Origin: Ascaphus truei
Taxonomy: Eukaryota > Chordata > Amphibia > Anura > Ascaphidae
Assembly (NCBI GenBank): GCA_036426205.1
Contig: WSYH01002502.1
Location: 21,604-85,603, forward strand
Direction: 5' to 3'
Length of the DNA stretch: 64,000 nt
Part shown: positions 12,163 to 22,717 of the stretch, piece after piece
Numbering within the stretch: the stretch's first letter is position 1
How the letters are laid out: each line of letters starts with the position of its first letter
Translations under genes and position numbers: made by a program
Notes under the pieces: model-generated
Database searches by the model: none
What the model was told of the DNA's origin: nothing
The model's input: the letters and a program-made list of their open reading frames with translations, nothing else

Positions 12163-12592
12163 CTAACTAAGACATCAAAAATTAATGAATACAACTTGCA
12201 CAACAAAAATATGCACTTCCATAGAGCAGCCCCAAATGGTGCAGACACATACCTGAGAAAGCAAGAGGAAGTCTTGCGACTTGCGAAGGGTTGTATCATT
12301 TTTTGGCTGCAAAGTGCCCCATCAATGTGATGTCACCTTCCTTTGATGCTGCACTTTACTCTGTGGGAAGTGAAATAGAGGAGAATGCCACACCACTCAT
12401 AGAAATCCATCAGGACAGAAGCGGAGAAGCTGACAATCAAAACAGATCAGAGATGCTTTGATCGCCCTGATATTTGTGAATGTATACATTTGATCATATA
12501 TTATTTCATAATTAGTTTAAAAGTCTATGCTGTATAGCCTTAAAAATGTATTAAAATAATTATTGCTTGTTGTACACAGTACTATACAACAT
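12163..12592. other. AT-rich unassigned sequence
   Basis: No motif or repeat recognised between the LTR-like unit and the transposon end at 12593. Confidence 0.5.
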
Positions 12593-14005
12593 ACAGATGC
12601 AGCGGCCGTTATTCGAACAAATCACGGAGCTGTTTTCGTGTGCTCTGCTGTACTCCACGAGGTATTCATGGTGCATTCACGCAGCATTCACACCCTGTGT
12701 TTACCGCAGTGGATCTGTTTAATTTAATGGTTTCAGATTTCTTTGGGTGCAATTCTTCGCGTATCCGCCAGGTTATAGAAATGAATGAATTGTAATGTGT
12801 ACAGTACTGTGCTACTGTGTCAATTTGCAGGTGTTTAAAAAACAGATAAAACCAAGTCTACCACAGTGATCCATTGGGAATCGACCTTGGTCCTTGAAGA
12901 CGCTGAATATGTTATAAAACCTGTAATGAATGGCTCTGGGGGATGTGTAGATAAGCAGTTCAATTCACTTTGGTTTGTTAGGCTTTGTGTGTGTGTGGGG
13001 GGGGGGGGGGGGGGTAAAGTGTGTATGCAGGATTATTAGTTCAAAGAAATCTTTTGAACAGTTCATGTTTTGAACCCCCCCACCTACAAATAAAAATTAC
13101 AATATGCCAACCCACCTCATAAAATACAGTATACATGACTGTAGTGTAGAATTAAAAAGCTAGTGATTGATTGTAAGAATAGCAAAAATTGTAATTTTTT
13201 TTCAGACTTGAAATTTACATTGAATGAGAATTAATTCTCGCCAAATCCACCAGAAAGTGGAGTCAGTATCACACTCATCCAGGTGTGCAAGATTATACCT
13301 GTACCTGTAGTTCAAAGATATATATGCATGCGCCTAAATGTGATGATATGTACGTGCGTTTCAACAAGGTTCCAATGAGACATACACAGATGCGCCTAAA
13401 TGTGATGACACGCATATGCATTTCAACTAGGTTCCAATGAGACATACACGCATGCGCCTAAATGTGATGACACGCATATGCATTTCAACAAGGTTCCAAC
13501 TTGACATACTGTACAAGCATGTGTGAAAAAAATATTTTACATTCGGAAGAAGAAGCGACGTTGTATTTTTGTAATACTCCTTTTCCCTTTATTATCCTGT
13601 ACAAATACACTTAATTCATTAAAAAATACTATTATTACTGTACTGTATGTGTGCTCATATTGTACTTTTAATCTGTGTATGGCTAAGGAGCCTTAGAAAG
13701 GACTTCTTTCCCATGTACACTATACACTATACGGTATACAGTATGAACTCGTAACGTTAATCTTCAAATTACAACTACAGATGCTGAAGTACTGTACTGT
13801 ACGGCAATAAAACAACTCACACTTGCCCACTTGAGTTTCTCGACGGTATTGCAGACATTGCTAAAATGCCATTTTCTGCACACGATAAAAATACAAGTCA
13901 ACACGCGTCCTAAGGCGGTATGGTTGGAAGAAATCACGCTCCATGTTATGGGTATTTTGAGGTATACAACTCGTGACGTGTTCAAATAACGGCCGCTGCA
14001 TCCGT
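12593..14005. mobile_element. FOX-associated DNA transposon, 1.4 kb deletion derivative
   Basis: Ends are inverted: ACAGATGCAGCGGCCGTTAT at the left and its near complement ATAACGGCCGCTGCATCCGT at the right. The left part (12600-12935) matches the right end of the large element 21046-25530 in reverse, including a short open stretch reading STLVLEDAEYVIK at about 12878-12920, the start of the FOX-type reading frame of that element; the rest of that frame is gone. The right part (13520-14005) matches 21046-21318 and 22042-22100 in reverse. A G18 tract (12997-13014) and a 62 bp tandem repeat lie between. No transposase was found. TIR sequence alone did not identify the superfamily. Confidence 0.8.
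13328..13513. repeat. 62 bp tandem repeat, three units
   Basis: Units begin at 13328, 13390 and 13452 with ATGCGCCTAAATGTGATGA and contain TTTCAACAAGGTTCCAA. The same unit occurs inverted at about 22105-22250 and once near 23680, always inside members of the FOX-associated family. Confidence 0.92.
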
Positions 14006-14249
14006 AGTAATCAGTGCTTGAATTCCAGTAAAATAGAGACAGATATCGAGGGAGATCCAGATGTCCTCCCTGCTGGTACTCAGAATAATATGGAGGACGG
14101 TTGGCAAGTCCAGGACGAAAGTTCTGGCAAGTATTGTTATGGGAGACAAGGTTATTTGCACCATTTTACCAGGCTCATTCATTGAACAAAACAAGGTAAT
14201 GAATTCAATTGAAATTTATTCGGCTTAAATTCGCTTACACACAATGATA

Positions 14250-14609
14250 CTGCTGCGGCCGAGTTTATTCGAGCATTTGCCCGTTCTCGGCCGCAGCAGT
14301 AACCTGGCGCGCGCCGGAGGGTGCCGGGCGTGCGCCGAAGCAGCGGAGGAGCGCCCTCCGATCGGGGCTTTCTTCCTCCCGCTGCCGGGTCCGTCGGGTC
14401 CCCCGGAACCCCCTGCCGCCGTCCCCCACATCGCGGGACACCAGGGCTCCCTCGGGGAGCCCTGGACGCGTGTGTAGGGGGCGCAGGCACCCGATGACGT
14501 GTGACCGCGCATCGGTGACACGCGGCACGCCGAGGGGATGCCACTAGCAAGCCGGGAAATCTCTCAGCTTGCGGAACTGGCCGCAGTGCAATAAATCGTG
14601 TCGCCAGTG
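14250..14609. mobile_element. GC-rich 360 bp MITE flanked by TA
   Basis: Left end CTGCTGCGGCCGAGTTTATT, right end in reverse CACTGGCGACACGATTTATT, TA at both outer edges. The ends resemble the 0.4 kb TA-flanked MITE, but the body is strongly GC- and CpG-rich in contrast to its surroundings. Open frames inside are by-products of base composition. Confidence 0.65.
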
Positions 14610-14910
14610 TATACAAGATACAGACAAAAAGACACACTTACTTTGGGGCTGAGGTCGAAAACTAGAATTTCCTAGGTGCAGGGAACTCTTTAGGAAAGTT
14701 TTACCCTGACCAGGACTTAACCCAGAATCTCCTGGAACCCAAATCGGCATAAAATTCCATACACCACCGCTGCACTATGTTCTCTTCTGAGTACTTGGTC
14801 CCTCCTGACCGCGAGTTACTCCAAATCTCCTGGAACTCAAATCGGCATAAAATCCCAGCCGCGTCCGCTACGATTGTTTCTGAGAACATGGGCACAGGAA
14901 GCTGGACTTA

Positions 14911-17197
14911 GGGCCTCATGCAGTAAGCGCCGAAAAGTCGTTTTTTTGCCAAAAATGCCTCGGCGATTCAGTAAGCCCCGATAAACTGCCGGTAACAGCA
15001 AAAATCAACGGGTTTTTTTGCCGGTAAACATTTTTCGGCAGCCGTGCGGCGAAAAACCACTTTACAGCACTGATCGACAATTTTTCAAACACAATCAATT
15101 CTAGAAGCCCCGATCAGCTTATCGCAGCTGATCGCCACTCTAGAATTGAGAATTAAGTGCCAATCTGTCCCGGCAAATAAAGTTAGCAGGAAGGTGGGGA
15201 GAAGTATCAGCAAGGACAGTGGGACGGCATTTAGAAAAAATGTAGGCCTTTCTCATGCATGAGATTGTTGACAGTGGTCTCCGGAGCTGATATCCGTTAA
15301 TATCAGCATCGGAGAACCCCGTCATGCATCCGATGCCGGAAAAATGCATTTACAGCCCACTTCATTACCTTAGCAGCTAACCGCTAAGGCAATGAAGGGG
15401 TTAACCACCCGTGCCAGGCTTATTGTGGGTAGCGGGGTTGGGTGAAGGGGATATTTCGTCCTTGGTGGGTGTTTAGACCTTGCAGGGGGGTTGCGGGTGG
15501 ACTTAACCCATTCAATAACTTAGCCGTGAATACCGCTAAGGTAATGAATGGGCTAACCCTCCCGTCTACCCACCCGCAAGGTCTAAATACCCATCCTTGG
15601 GGCTAATACCCCCTTCACCCACCCCCACTACCCACAATAAAAAAATACACACTACATCCGCACTACCCACCTCCTAGGCCCTCAATAAACATTACTATAT
15701 ATAATACACTACCCATCCCCTGTGCCACCAACAACCCCTATACCCCCCTAGCATACAGTACATATATTTTATTTGGATGCACAGGAATGATACTATAGGC
15801 CGGCGGTTGCCTGCGGGTGGTCCCCGCGGGTGTCCGGGGTTCCCCACTTGCCTGCAGTACCAATTCTGTGCCCCCCAAAAATATAAAAACAACAATAGTT
15901 ATAAAAAATACAACCCCCCCCCCTTGCCCAAACAATTTTACAATTTTGCTCATTACTGTAATGTATGTGTTAAGGGGGGGGGGTTGTTTTTAATTAAAAG
16001 TATTGATGTATTTTTTTTTAAATGGGGGCACAGAATTGGTACAGCAGGAAAGCAGGGACCCCCGGACACCTGAGGGCCGCCACCGCCGGCCTATAGAATC
16101 ATTCCTGTTGATCCCCAAAAATTAAGCTAGAATATGTATGTTAGGGGGGTATAGTGGTTGTTGGGGCACAGGGTGTGTGTTGTACAGTATATTGCAATGT
16201 TTATTGTGGACAATTGTCCCCAATAAACATGCTATTGTGTCTTAAGCCCTTCATTACCTTAGCGAATAGCCGCTAAGGTAATGAAACTGCTTTAATGTAT
16301 TTTTAATAATAGTGTGCGGGAGCAGGGTTTCTCCTGAGATGAACTGCATTGATTTCTGGCTCTGGGACACCTTGCTCCCTAAGTTACAGGCCCCGGTATG
16401 GGGCAACGGGTGCCGGTATCCCATTGTTTACATGTCACACGTCACTCGACGTGGACGCAATAAAGATGGCGGCGACACTGGCACCCGATGCCCCATACCG
16501 GGGCCTGTAACTCGGGAAGCAGGGGGTCCTTGAGGCTGAAATCAATGCGTTTCAGCTCAGGAGACCCCCTGCTCCTGAACACTATTATTAAAAATACATT
16601 AAAGCTTCTTCATTACCATAGCGGATAGCCGCTACGGTAAAGAATTATTGTTTATTGATACTAGTGTTTTGTCACTAGTGTAGATGTGCAGGGGGTATCC
16701 GGAGCAGAACCACGTTAGTTTCAGGTCTGGGGCCCCCTGCTTCCCGAGATACAGGCCCTGTTATGGGGTGCCGGTATCCCTCTGTTTTGGATACATCACA
16801 CGGTCACGTGATCGGGACATTTAAATGCAGATGGACACTGGCACCTTATACCAGGGCCTGTATCTCGGGAAGCACGGGGTCGCCAAACTGAAAACAATGA
16901 GGTTCAGCTTCGGAGACCCCCTGCACATCTACACTATGAGTAAAAAATTTATAAAAAAAAAATTCTGCCGAGATTTACACAGAGAGAGGCGAATCTTTCT
17001 CTGCTGCAGACAGATCTCGGCAGATGATCCCTTCTCGGCAGGTAGAGCGTCTCGCAATCGGCTACTCGCCATGTTTTGAAATGTTTCTCTCGCAGGGATT
17101 CGGCCCCTCCTCCATACTGTGAGGGCAACACGCAAAAAACATGGCGATTTAAAACCCCTGCCGTGTGTGCCTTTTCACCCTTTACTGCATGAGGGCC
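14911..17197. mobile_element. PIF/Harbinger-like non-autonomous element, 2.3 kb
   Basis: TTA target duplications at 14908-14910 and 17198-17200 flank inverted ends GGGCCTCATGCAGTAA and (reversed) GGCCCTCATGCAGTAA. The 3 bp TTA duplication fits PIF/Harbinger. The interior is a chain of palindromic modules: a GATATCCGTTAATATC-type pair near 15280-15310, CCTTAGC...GCTAAGG pairs near 15370, 15520 and 16258, and long inverted modules around 16370-16550 and 16690-16920 centred on TCACGTGA-like or Sal-type sequence. No transposase is present. Confidence 0.82.
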
Positions 17198-18422
17198 TTA
17201 GTCTCTGGGGACAGACATTTCAGGCTTGTAATCGTAGCCGGTTTCTCTGCTATTCGCGAAGAAGTAGCTTTGAAAAACCCGCCCGCGCTCTTAATACGGG
17301 GAACTCCGAATCTGATTGACTACCAGATTCTTATAGTATTCTGAGTTTCATTCACAAAACTCAACAGCCAATCAACACGTGGCAACTTTGCCAAGCAGCC
17401 AATCAGAGCCAAACCGGCTAGAAAAGCCGGGCAAGTGGGAAATCAGAAATAGCCAATAGACATGATCAAGCATTCCACCTCTCTCACCTGGCTATCTCAA
17501 TGACACCCTCTGGGCACGCTCCAATCAATTGCAGCCCAGAGGACTGCCATTGATCTCCGGACCTGGTACTCCACCTTTCCCCGCTGACCAAATGTAATTC
17601 TCACCTCTGGGCATCCTGTGGTTGCTTTGAACTCCAATGTCCAGCAGACTTACCGGCGCCTATGGGTTAGCTCGGGTAGCCTGTTTGAACATCGGTTCCG
17701 AATGTGAAAACCATAACATTAAAGTATATTTAATAATAAATGAAGGTGTAGTTTTAATATATTTCTGAGTCTCTGGGTACAGGGGACAGAAGAAGAAAAA
17801 TGTTGTAGTTTTATTCCTATCTGCATTATTCCACACGCACATTCTCTTGGACACAGTCTGGACTCTCAGAGTCCCCCCTCAACCTTATATATAGTTTGGG
17901 CACTCACAAACCCTATACTGATTGTGGGGTACCTGGGCACTATCTGGGGTACCTCCCTTAACCTAGGGATCCCCTCAGCTACAGGAATATATGTTTTATC
18001 CCTGTGCCCAATTCTCTGTTTTGGGTTGTGCTGAAACACGGTACCCTAGTGGTGAGTTGCACTTGTGTTTTCAATGGGAGATATTGCTGGGAGAATGTGC
18101 CTACATGTATCCGAGAATCAGGCATGATTCCAGGGTACATTTATGGGGGAACCGACAACTCCGGACCCCAATTTCCTAGGCACATTCTGTCAAGGGTTCC
18201 TGCGCAACACCCCCTTGAAACTCGTACCCTAGCAATCCCTGCTTGCTGGCATGCCCGGAAAGGAAAAAACATGAAAAATACTTTTATTACACACAGTATA
18301 ACAGAATAGTACATTGTTACTGAGCCCAAGACGTAACTCTCTTCGACCCTTATACACGGATCAGGGGTAACCAAAACGGGCTTAACCTTTATTTAAGATC
18401 CTGGTTACCCCCTACCATGACA

Positions 18423-19155
18423 GCATACACCATGAAAGCCATGAAAGCATACAGTATTTGGATGTAAATATTAATTTGATAATTATAATCTATCCACTAT
18501 ATTGTCTTCCAACAGGTCATGTACCCAATGAAACAACAGAAATAATAAAAACACCCCATTGTTAAGAACACAGAAAGTTATTTTTGTTTCAGTTATCTGA
18601 TTCAAATTAGTCTATATTTATAAAAAAAAAAGTGAATGGCATAATTAGAATCTGCTCTTGAATGGCTAGTTAAAAAATATATATAAATATTGGGGATTTT
18701 CTCAATTTGGTCTGTAGGTCAATTTATGAAGACTGTAGAATTAGAGTATTGAATTCATAATGAGAAGTATAAAGCTTTAGAAATTCTATCTATTGAAAGT
18801 GGGGATTTTTACACTCCCTCTCACTTTATACTCACCATACTGCTAGCATTATAGTGTTCTAAATAAATATGTTATGCGAGAATGGACTGAAATGAGAGCA
18901 AATATATTGAAGCATTAGAATCTTTTTCCAGTTTAGTACACAGTAGTTTAAAAAGTGTCTGCAGTAAACTGTTGCTAATCATTTCCATCTGTTCATAATT
19001 TAAGTTGCATGCTGTAGCAGATATAAAAAAGTAAGTCTAGGCAATGTTTTATGTAATATTACAAAACATTCACTGAAGCACAAAAGTTGGCACAACTTGC
19101 TTCAGTTACACAGTTAACATTGTACAATAAGTAACAACGAATATGTTTTAGTGTA
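18423..19155. other. AT-rich unassigned sequence
   Basis: No reading frame or repeat recognised. Confidence 0.5.
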
Positions 19156-19568
19156 CTGCACCGACACACTTTATTTGAGCAAATACCCAGTATGTACCTG
19201 GCAGATACCTGGAATGCGCCGCTCCTCACCTCTGACAAGCCCCGTTGCGTTTGCCTTCCCAGCCTGGGTTCATGCCTGGGTTCATGCCTGGCTGACGGGC
19301 GGCTGATCTGTTAAATGATAATGATTAGGATTTAATAGGCTGCAATGCTTCGCGTGTCTACCAGATGGCATAAATTCATGAATTGTAATGCAGTATATAT
19401 ATATATATATACTGTGCAGTATTGCAGCCAGTGGGAATAAAATGCTTCAATCCCTGCCTGGAAAATACCTCAATGCACTCGGGCAGAAAACAGTCACAAA
19501 CCTCAATACACCCGGGTATACCCGAATTCGTGGGACTAGCCGAGCTCGAATAAAGTGTGTCGCCAGTG
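19156..19568 (+). mobile_element. TA-flanked 0.4 kb MITE, copy 2
   Basis: Nearly identical to 4983-5379, with TA at 19154-19155 and 19569-19570. It has a local duplication of CCTGGGTTCATG near 19262-19286 and a longer internal TA tract. Confidence 0.85.
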
Positions 19569-19570
19569 TA

Positions 19571-19977
19571 TCTTCGTAGTTACAGTAACACAATTGGAAA
19601 ATGGGTCTGTAATGTTATTGCTCCTGAAGTGGGTAAAATTGGTTTTAATCTTAGCACTAATTATTATCACGAATGTAACAACTGAGGACATACTGAAGAA
19701 AGACGAATGTAAGCATTTTCCACAAATAAAACAGTGAAACCGGTTGGCAATAGAGTATTGATAAATTGTGCTGGAGGACCTCAGTGTACAATAAATTCAA
19801 ATGGCGAAAGTAATTCAAATAACTGGATGCAGATGCTGTCAATACTGTATCTAATGTCAGTGTTTCACATTTTATTAAAAACTAGTATGTATTTAACATT
19901 AACTTAATTTCTGAGTGTGGTACTGGATGGCACATGATGGCAGCTCTGTGCTGCAAAACACCAGCTTGTAGCTTTTC
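19571..19977. other. Unassigned stretch upstream of the FOX remnant
   Basis: A plus-strand frame reads IGKWVCNVIAPEVGKIGFNL near 19587-19646 and then meets stops. It resembles no family I can name. It could be the upstream part of the FOX-containing unit that follows or unrelated debris. Confidence 0.3.
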
Positions 19978-20608
19978 ATATACAGTATGATATATTCTGC
20001 AATTGAAGTCGGGACAGATAACAAGGCAACTCTATCTGAGATCTATGAGTATATCATAGACAAGTACGAATATTTTAAAAATTTCACCAAAACAGCAAGG
20101 GTGGAATAATTCTATCAGACACAACTTAAGTTTGAATGATTGCATTATTAGAACATGTCCACGTACCGGCAAGAAAGGGGGTTGCTGGTCGCTGCACTCA
20201 TCTTGGGTGGGTACGTTCGATCATGGTAACTTCCAAAGGAGAAAGATATTGATCAGAACCAAGAGATTAAATAATCAAAACTTCACGAGCCAGTCCCTCC
20301 AATTTGCCACCACCCGCTTATCAGCTCCAGTCTGAGTGCCTGCTTTAATACCAATATCCCTACCAGTATGGGCCAACCAAACTGAAACCCAGATGAACCT
20401 AGATCCCATCTTATTTGCACAACCTGAGTACATGCCTCAACAGGATTATATGTCTCTGTCTGGCTACCTGCAACAAAGTCATTATCAGCATGGACCAAAC
20501 AACGAGATGAACCAGCATCCAAACTGCATGATTGACTTGAGCTTCTATGCAGAGCACACCCCTGGCATAAACAGTGGGTCACTGCCACCTGGTTGGCAAG
20601 GTTTATAA
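19978..20608 (+). pseudogene. Forkhead (FOX) domain gene remnant, plus strand
   Basis: A forkhead DNA-binding domain is readable in two frames. The first part has YSMIYSAIEVG, then ATLSEIYEYIIDKYEYFKNF (helices 1-2) at about 19981-20085. After a one-base frame change near 20098, GWNNSIRHNLSLND (recognition helix 3, with the base-contacting Asn and His kept) follows at 20101-20140, then a wing region GKKGGCWSL and GTFDHGNFQRRK, which matches the FDxGNFxRxR end seen in FOXI-type domains. The frame continues past a TGA at 20333-20335 into about 90 residues rich in Gln, Asn, Pro and Tyr, ending at 20608. There is no intron in the domain. One frameshift plus one stop make it a pseudogene. It shares the pattern SAI-V--DN-AT--EIYEY with the minus-strand FOX frame at 24720-25277, so both are likely members of one unusual family. 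Confidence 0.85.
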
Positions 20609-21045
20609 TCAACATAAATATAATGTAACTGTCATTCCCAATGACACCCATATTGTATGCCATAGCCCATAAATGCATTAACGCATGCACACTCTAATGT
20701 GCATACGCGCACACGCACACATTCACGGTTTCACGCATGCGTACTGTACATAAAGCAGTTCATTATTGTTTATTCATACTGGAGTGTACAGTGGTAACAA
20801 ATAAGTGAAGAAACACTGCACACCCGATAGTGATGATTAAGTGAATAAAAACATAAATACAACAAATGTTATAGTGAATATCAAGTGAATAATAAGAAAT
20901 AAAGAATCTGATATAACGTGACTGTGTATAGCAAACAAATGTGATAAAAATTAATGTAAGATCATGAGTGCTGTGTTAAAACAACATTAGTTTAAATATA
21001 AACCTGTGTTATAGTAAAACATGAGATGCTGCAGCTGGTTACATA
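20609..21045. other. Unassigned AT-rich sequence with alternating purine-pyrimidine tract
   Basis: Contains an alternating GCGCACACGCACACA tract near 20705-20725. No gene recognised. Confidence 0.45.
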
Positions 21046-21317
21046 AAGATCCAGCAGCCGCTATTCGAACACTTCACGCGTTGTATACCTCGGAATACCC
21101 ATGTCATGGCGCGGGATTTCTTCCAACCATACCGCCTTAAGACGCGAGTGCAGGCGAGTGCAGGCGAGTGCAGAAAATGGTATTTTAGTGTTCTGGTTTT
21201 TAAACACCTGAAATTGACAAAGTTGCACAGCAGCACAATACTGTACACATTACAATTCATTCAATTCATTGCATTTAATTGCACACAATCCATGAAATTC
21301 AAACAAAGCAAACACGA

Positions 21318-22041
21318 TACAAACAGCTCTCGCGAGCGGCGTGCTCACGTGACATTGTGCACCGCTCCCCAGCTGCGCGGCAACTAATTCCTTGCAACTT
21401 GTCTCCTGCAGCCTATCGCGGCTCCCGCTGGGGTCGCGCCTCCTCTCCACCTCCTGTCCATTGTTCCTGCTTCCTATTTATACCCTGCTCATACTCAGAG
21501 TCATTGCTGAGCATAACTCTTGTGACCTTGTGTTCTGCGTTCTGTTTTGCCTTTCTACAGTCTTGCTACTACCTTGCTAGTGCTTTGCTGCTGTTTCTCT
21601 GTTGCTTTCTTGTGTACCAACCTGGATTGGTCATAGGACCCCCTGTGGATAAAGACCCTGGCTTGACTATTGGACTCCCTCTGGATAAAGACCTCAGCTT
21701 GCCTCTGACTACCCGCACCACTCCATCCACCCGCACCACTCCATCCCAGACTTCGGCTTGCCTCTGACTACCCGCACCTCTCCATCCCAGACCTCGGCTT
21801 TCGAACAATCTACCACTCTCCTGGCTCCAACCCTAGACTACGGCACACAAACACTAACTATCCCACTGGCTCTGCCCCTGGATCTCAGCAAGTACTCTCA
21901 CTAACCCAATCTCTCCAACCCAGGCCCGGATACGCTGACTATCCACCCTCCAGGCGTGGTCCTGCTGCTGTGGATGTGTTGTCTTGTACTTTCCAACCTC
22001 AGTACCAGGGTCCCACCTTGTTCGTGGTGAGCACAAGCTTT
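21318..22041 (+). mobile_element. Gypsy-type LTR fragment or solo LTR inside the FOX-associated transposon
   Basis: Contains GTCATTGCTGAGCATAACTC near 21500, which matches CATTGCTGAGCATAATCTTG in the LTR at 54313-55272, and both end in a TTCGT(T/G)GTGGTGAGC...TTACA-type edge. A run of near repeats (CTGACTACCCGCACC) lies at 21700-21790. Transposon sequence resumes at 22042. Left edge approximate. Confidence 0.6.
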
Positions 22042-22104
22042 ACAAGGGAAAAGGAGTAATACAAAAATATAACGTCGCTTCTTCTTCCGAATGTAAAATA
22101 TTTT

Positions 22105-22250
22105 TTCCGCTCATGCATGTACAGTATGTCTCATTGGAACCTTGTTGAAACACATATGCGTGTCATCACATTTAGGTGCATGCGTGTATGTCTCATTGGA
22201 ACCTTGTTGAAACGCACGTGCGTGTCATCACATTTAGGCGCATGCGTGTA
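22105..22250. repeat. 62 bp tandem repeat, inverted copy (two units)
   Basis: Reverse complement of the unit at 13328-13513: TTGGAACCTTGTTGAAA, then TCATCACATTTAGG, repeated twice. Confidence 0.85.
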
Positions 22251-22384
22251 GGTATTTGAACTACAGGAACAGGTATAATCCTGCACACCCGGATGAGTGT
22301 GATACTGACTCATCCTTTCTGGTGCATCCGCCCAGACCACCTACCCTCGCCTGCTGCCAGAAGCATACCCGCTCCAGGATTGTA

Positions 22385-22717
22385 ATGCTCCCAGACATCA
22401 TCTTCAGAGAACTGCCCCAGCACGTCCGGGAGAAATACAAGATTAGAAGTGCTGGTATAGCCCATAAATATGCCCTGTTCATCTTTAAACCCCACGTCAG
22501 TTTTGAGATGAACAGCGAGTGGACCCACAATGTAAATTATGAAGGAAATAAATTCAAGAAGGGTCTGACAGCAAATTTAAGGAACTTAGTTTTGGAAGAA
22601 GTGCAGCGTTATTTTAATGTTATGAGAACCATGAGGTACACCATCAATGGCCTTTTGAGGCATACAAGGGCTCTTCCCTGGAAGGACCGCCAATTTTTGC
22701 ACGACTTTTCTGTTTGA
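22385..22717 (+). CDS. Unknown 110-residue protein of the FOX-associated transposon
   Basis: Open from the Met at 22385 to the stop at 22715-22717. The frame is also open upstream to 22256, but that part lies in transposon non-coding sequence shared with 13260-13330, and similarity to it ends near 22325, so the internal Met is preferred. The protein is basic, with LPDIIFRELPQHVREKYK at its start, FEMNSEWTHNVNYEGNKF in the middle and ANLRNLVLEEVQRYF plus TINGLLRHTRALPWKDR near the end. The last part, two amphipathic helices ending in an Asn-Gly-Leu-Leu-Arg turn, vaguely recalls the second half of a BEN DNA-binding domain; that is a weak resemblance only. It could be an accessory DNA-binding protein of the transposon. 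Function unknown. Confidence 0.5.
   Translation: MLPDIIFRELPQHVREKYKIRSAGIAHKYALFIFKPHVSFEMNSEWTHNVNYEGNKFKKGLTANLRNLVLEEVQRYFNVMRTMRYTINGLLRHTRALPWKDRQFLHDFSV

Larger units (their letters stand above)
14135..18422 (-). mobile_element. Long TG...CA LTR-like unit, copy 2, with two nested elements
   Basis: Left edge TGTTATGGGAGACAAGG, right edge ...CCTGGTTACC...CATGACA. Flanks GTAT and GCAT may be a decayed target duplication. It is interrupted by a GC-rich MITE (14250-14609) and a Harbinger-like element (14911-17197); the remaining about 1.6 kb matches copies 1 and 3. An AATAAA on the minus strand near its left edge supports minus orientation. No coding sequence. Confidence 0.6.

Noticed and set aside
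14179..14637. Arg/Pro/Ala-rich frames on both strands in a GC-rich patch, and a possible CpG island promoter
   Set aside because: The patch is a 360 bp MITE with TA-flanked inverted ends; composition alone explains the frames and there is no downstream gene.
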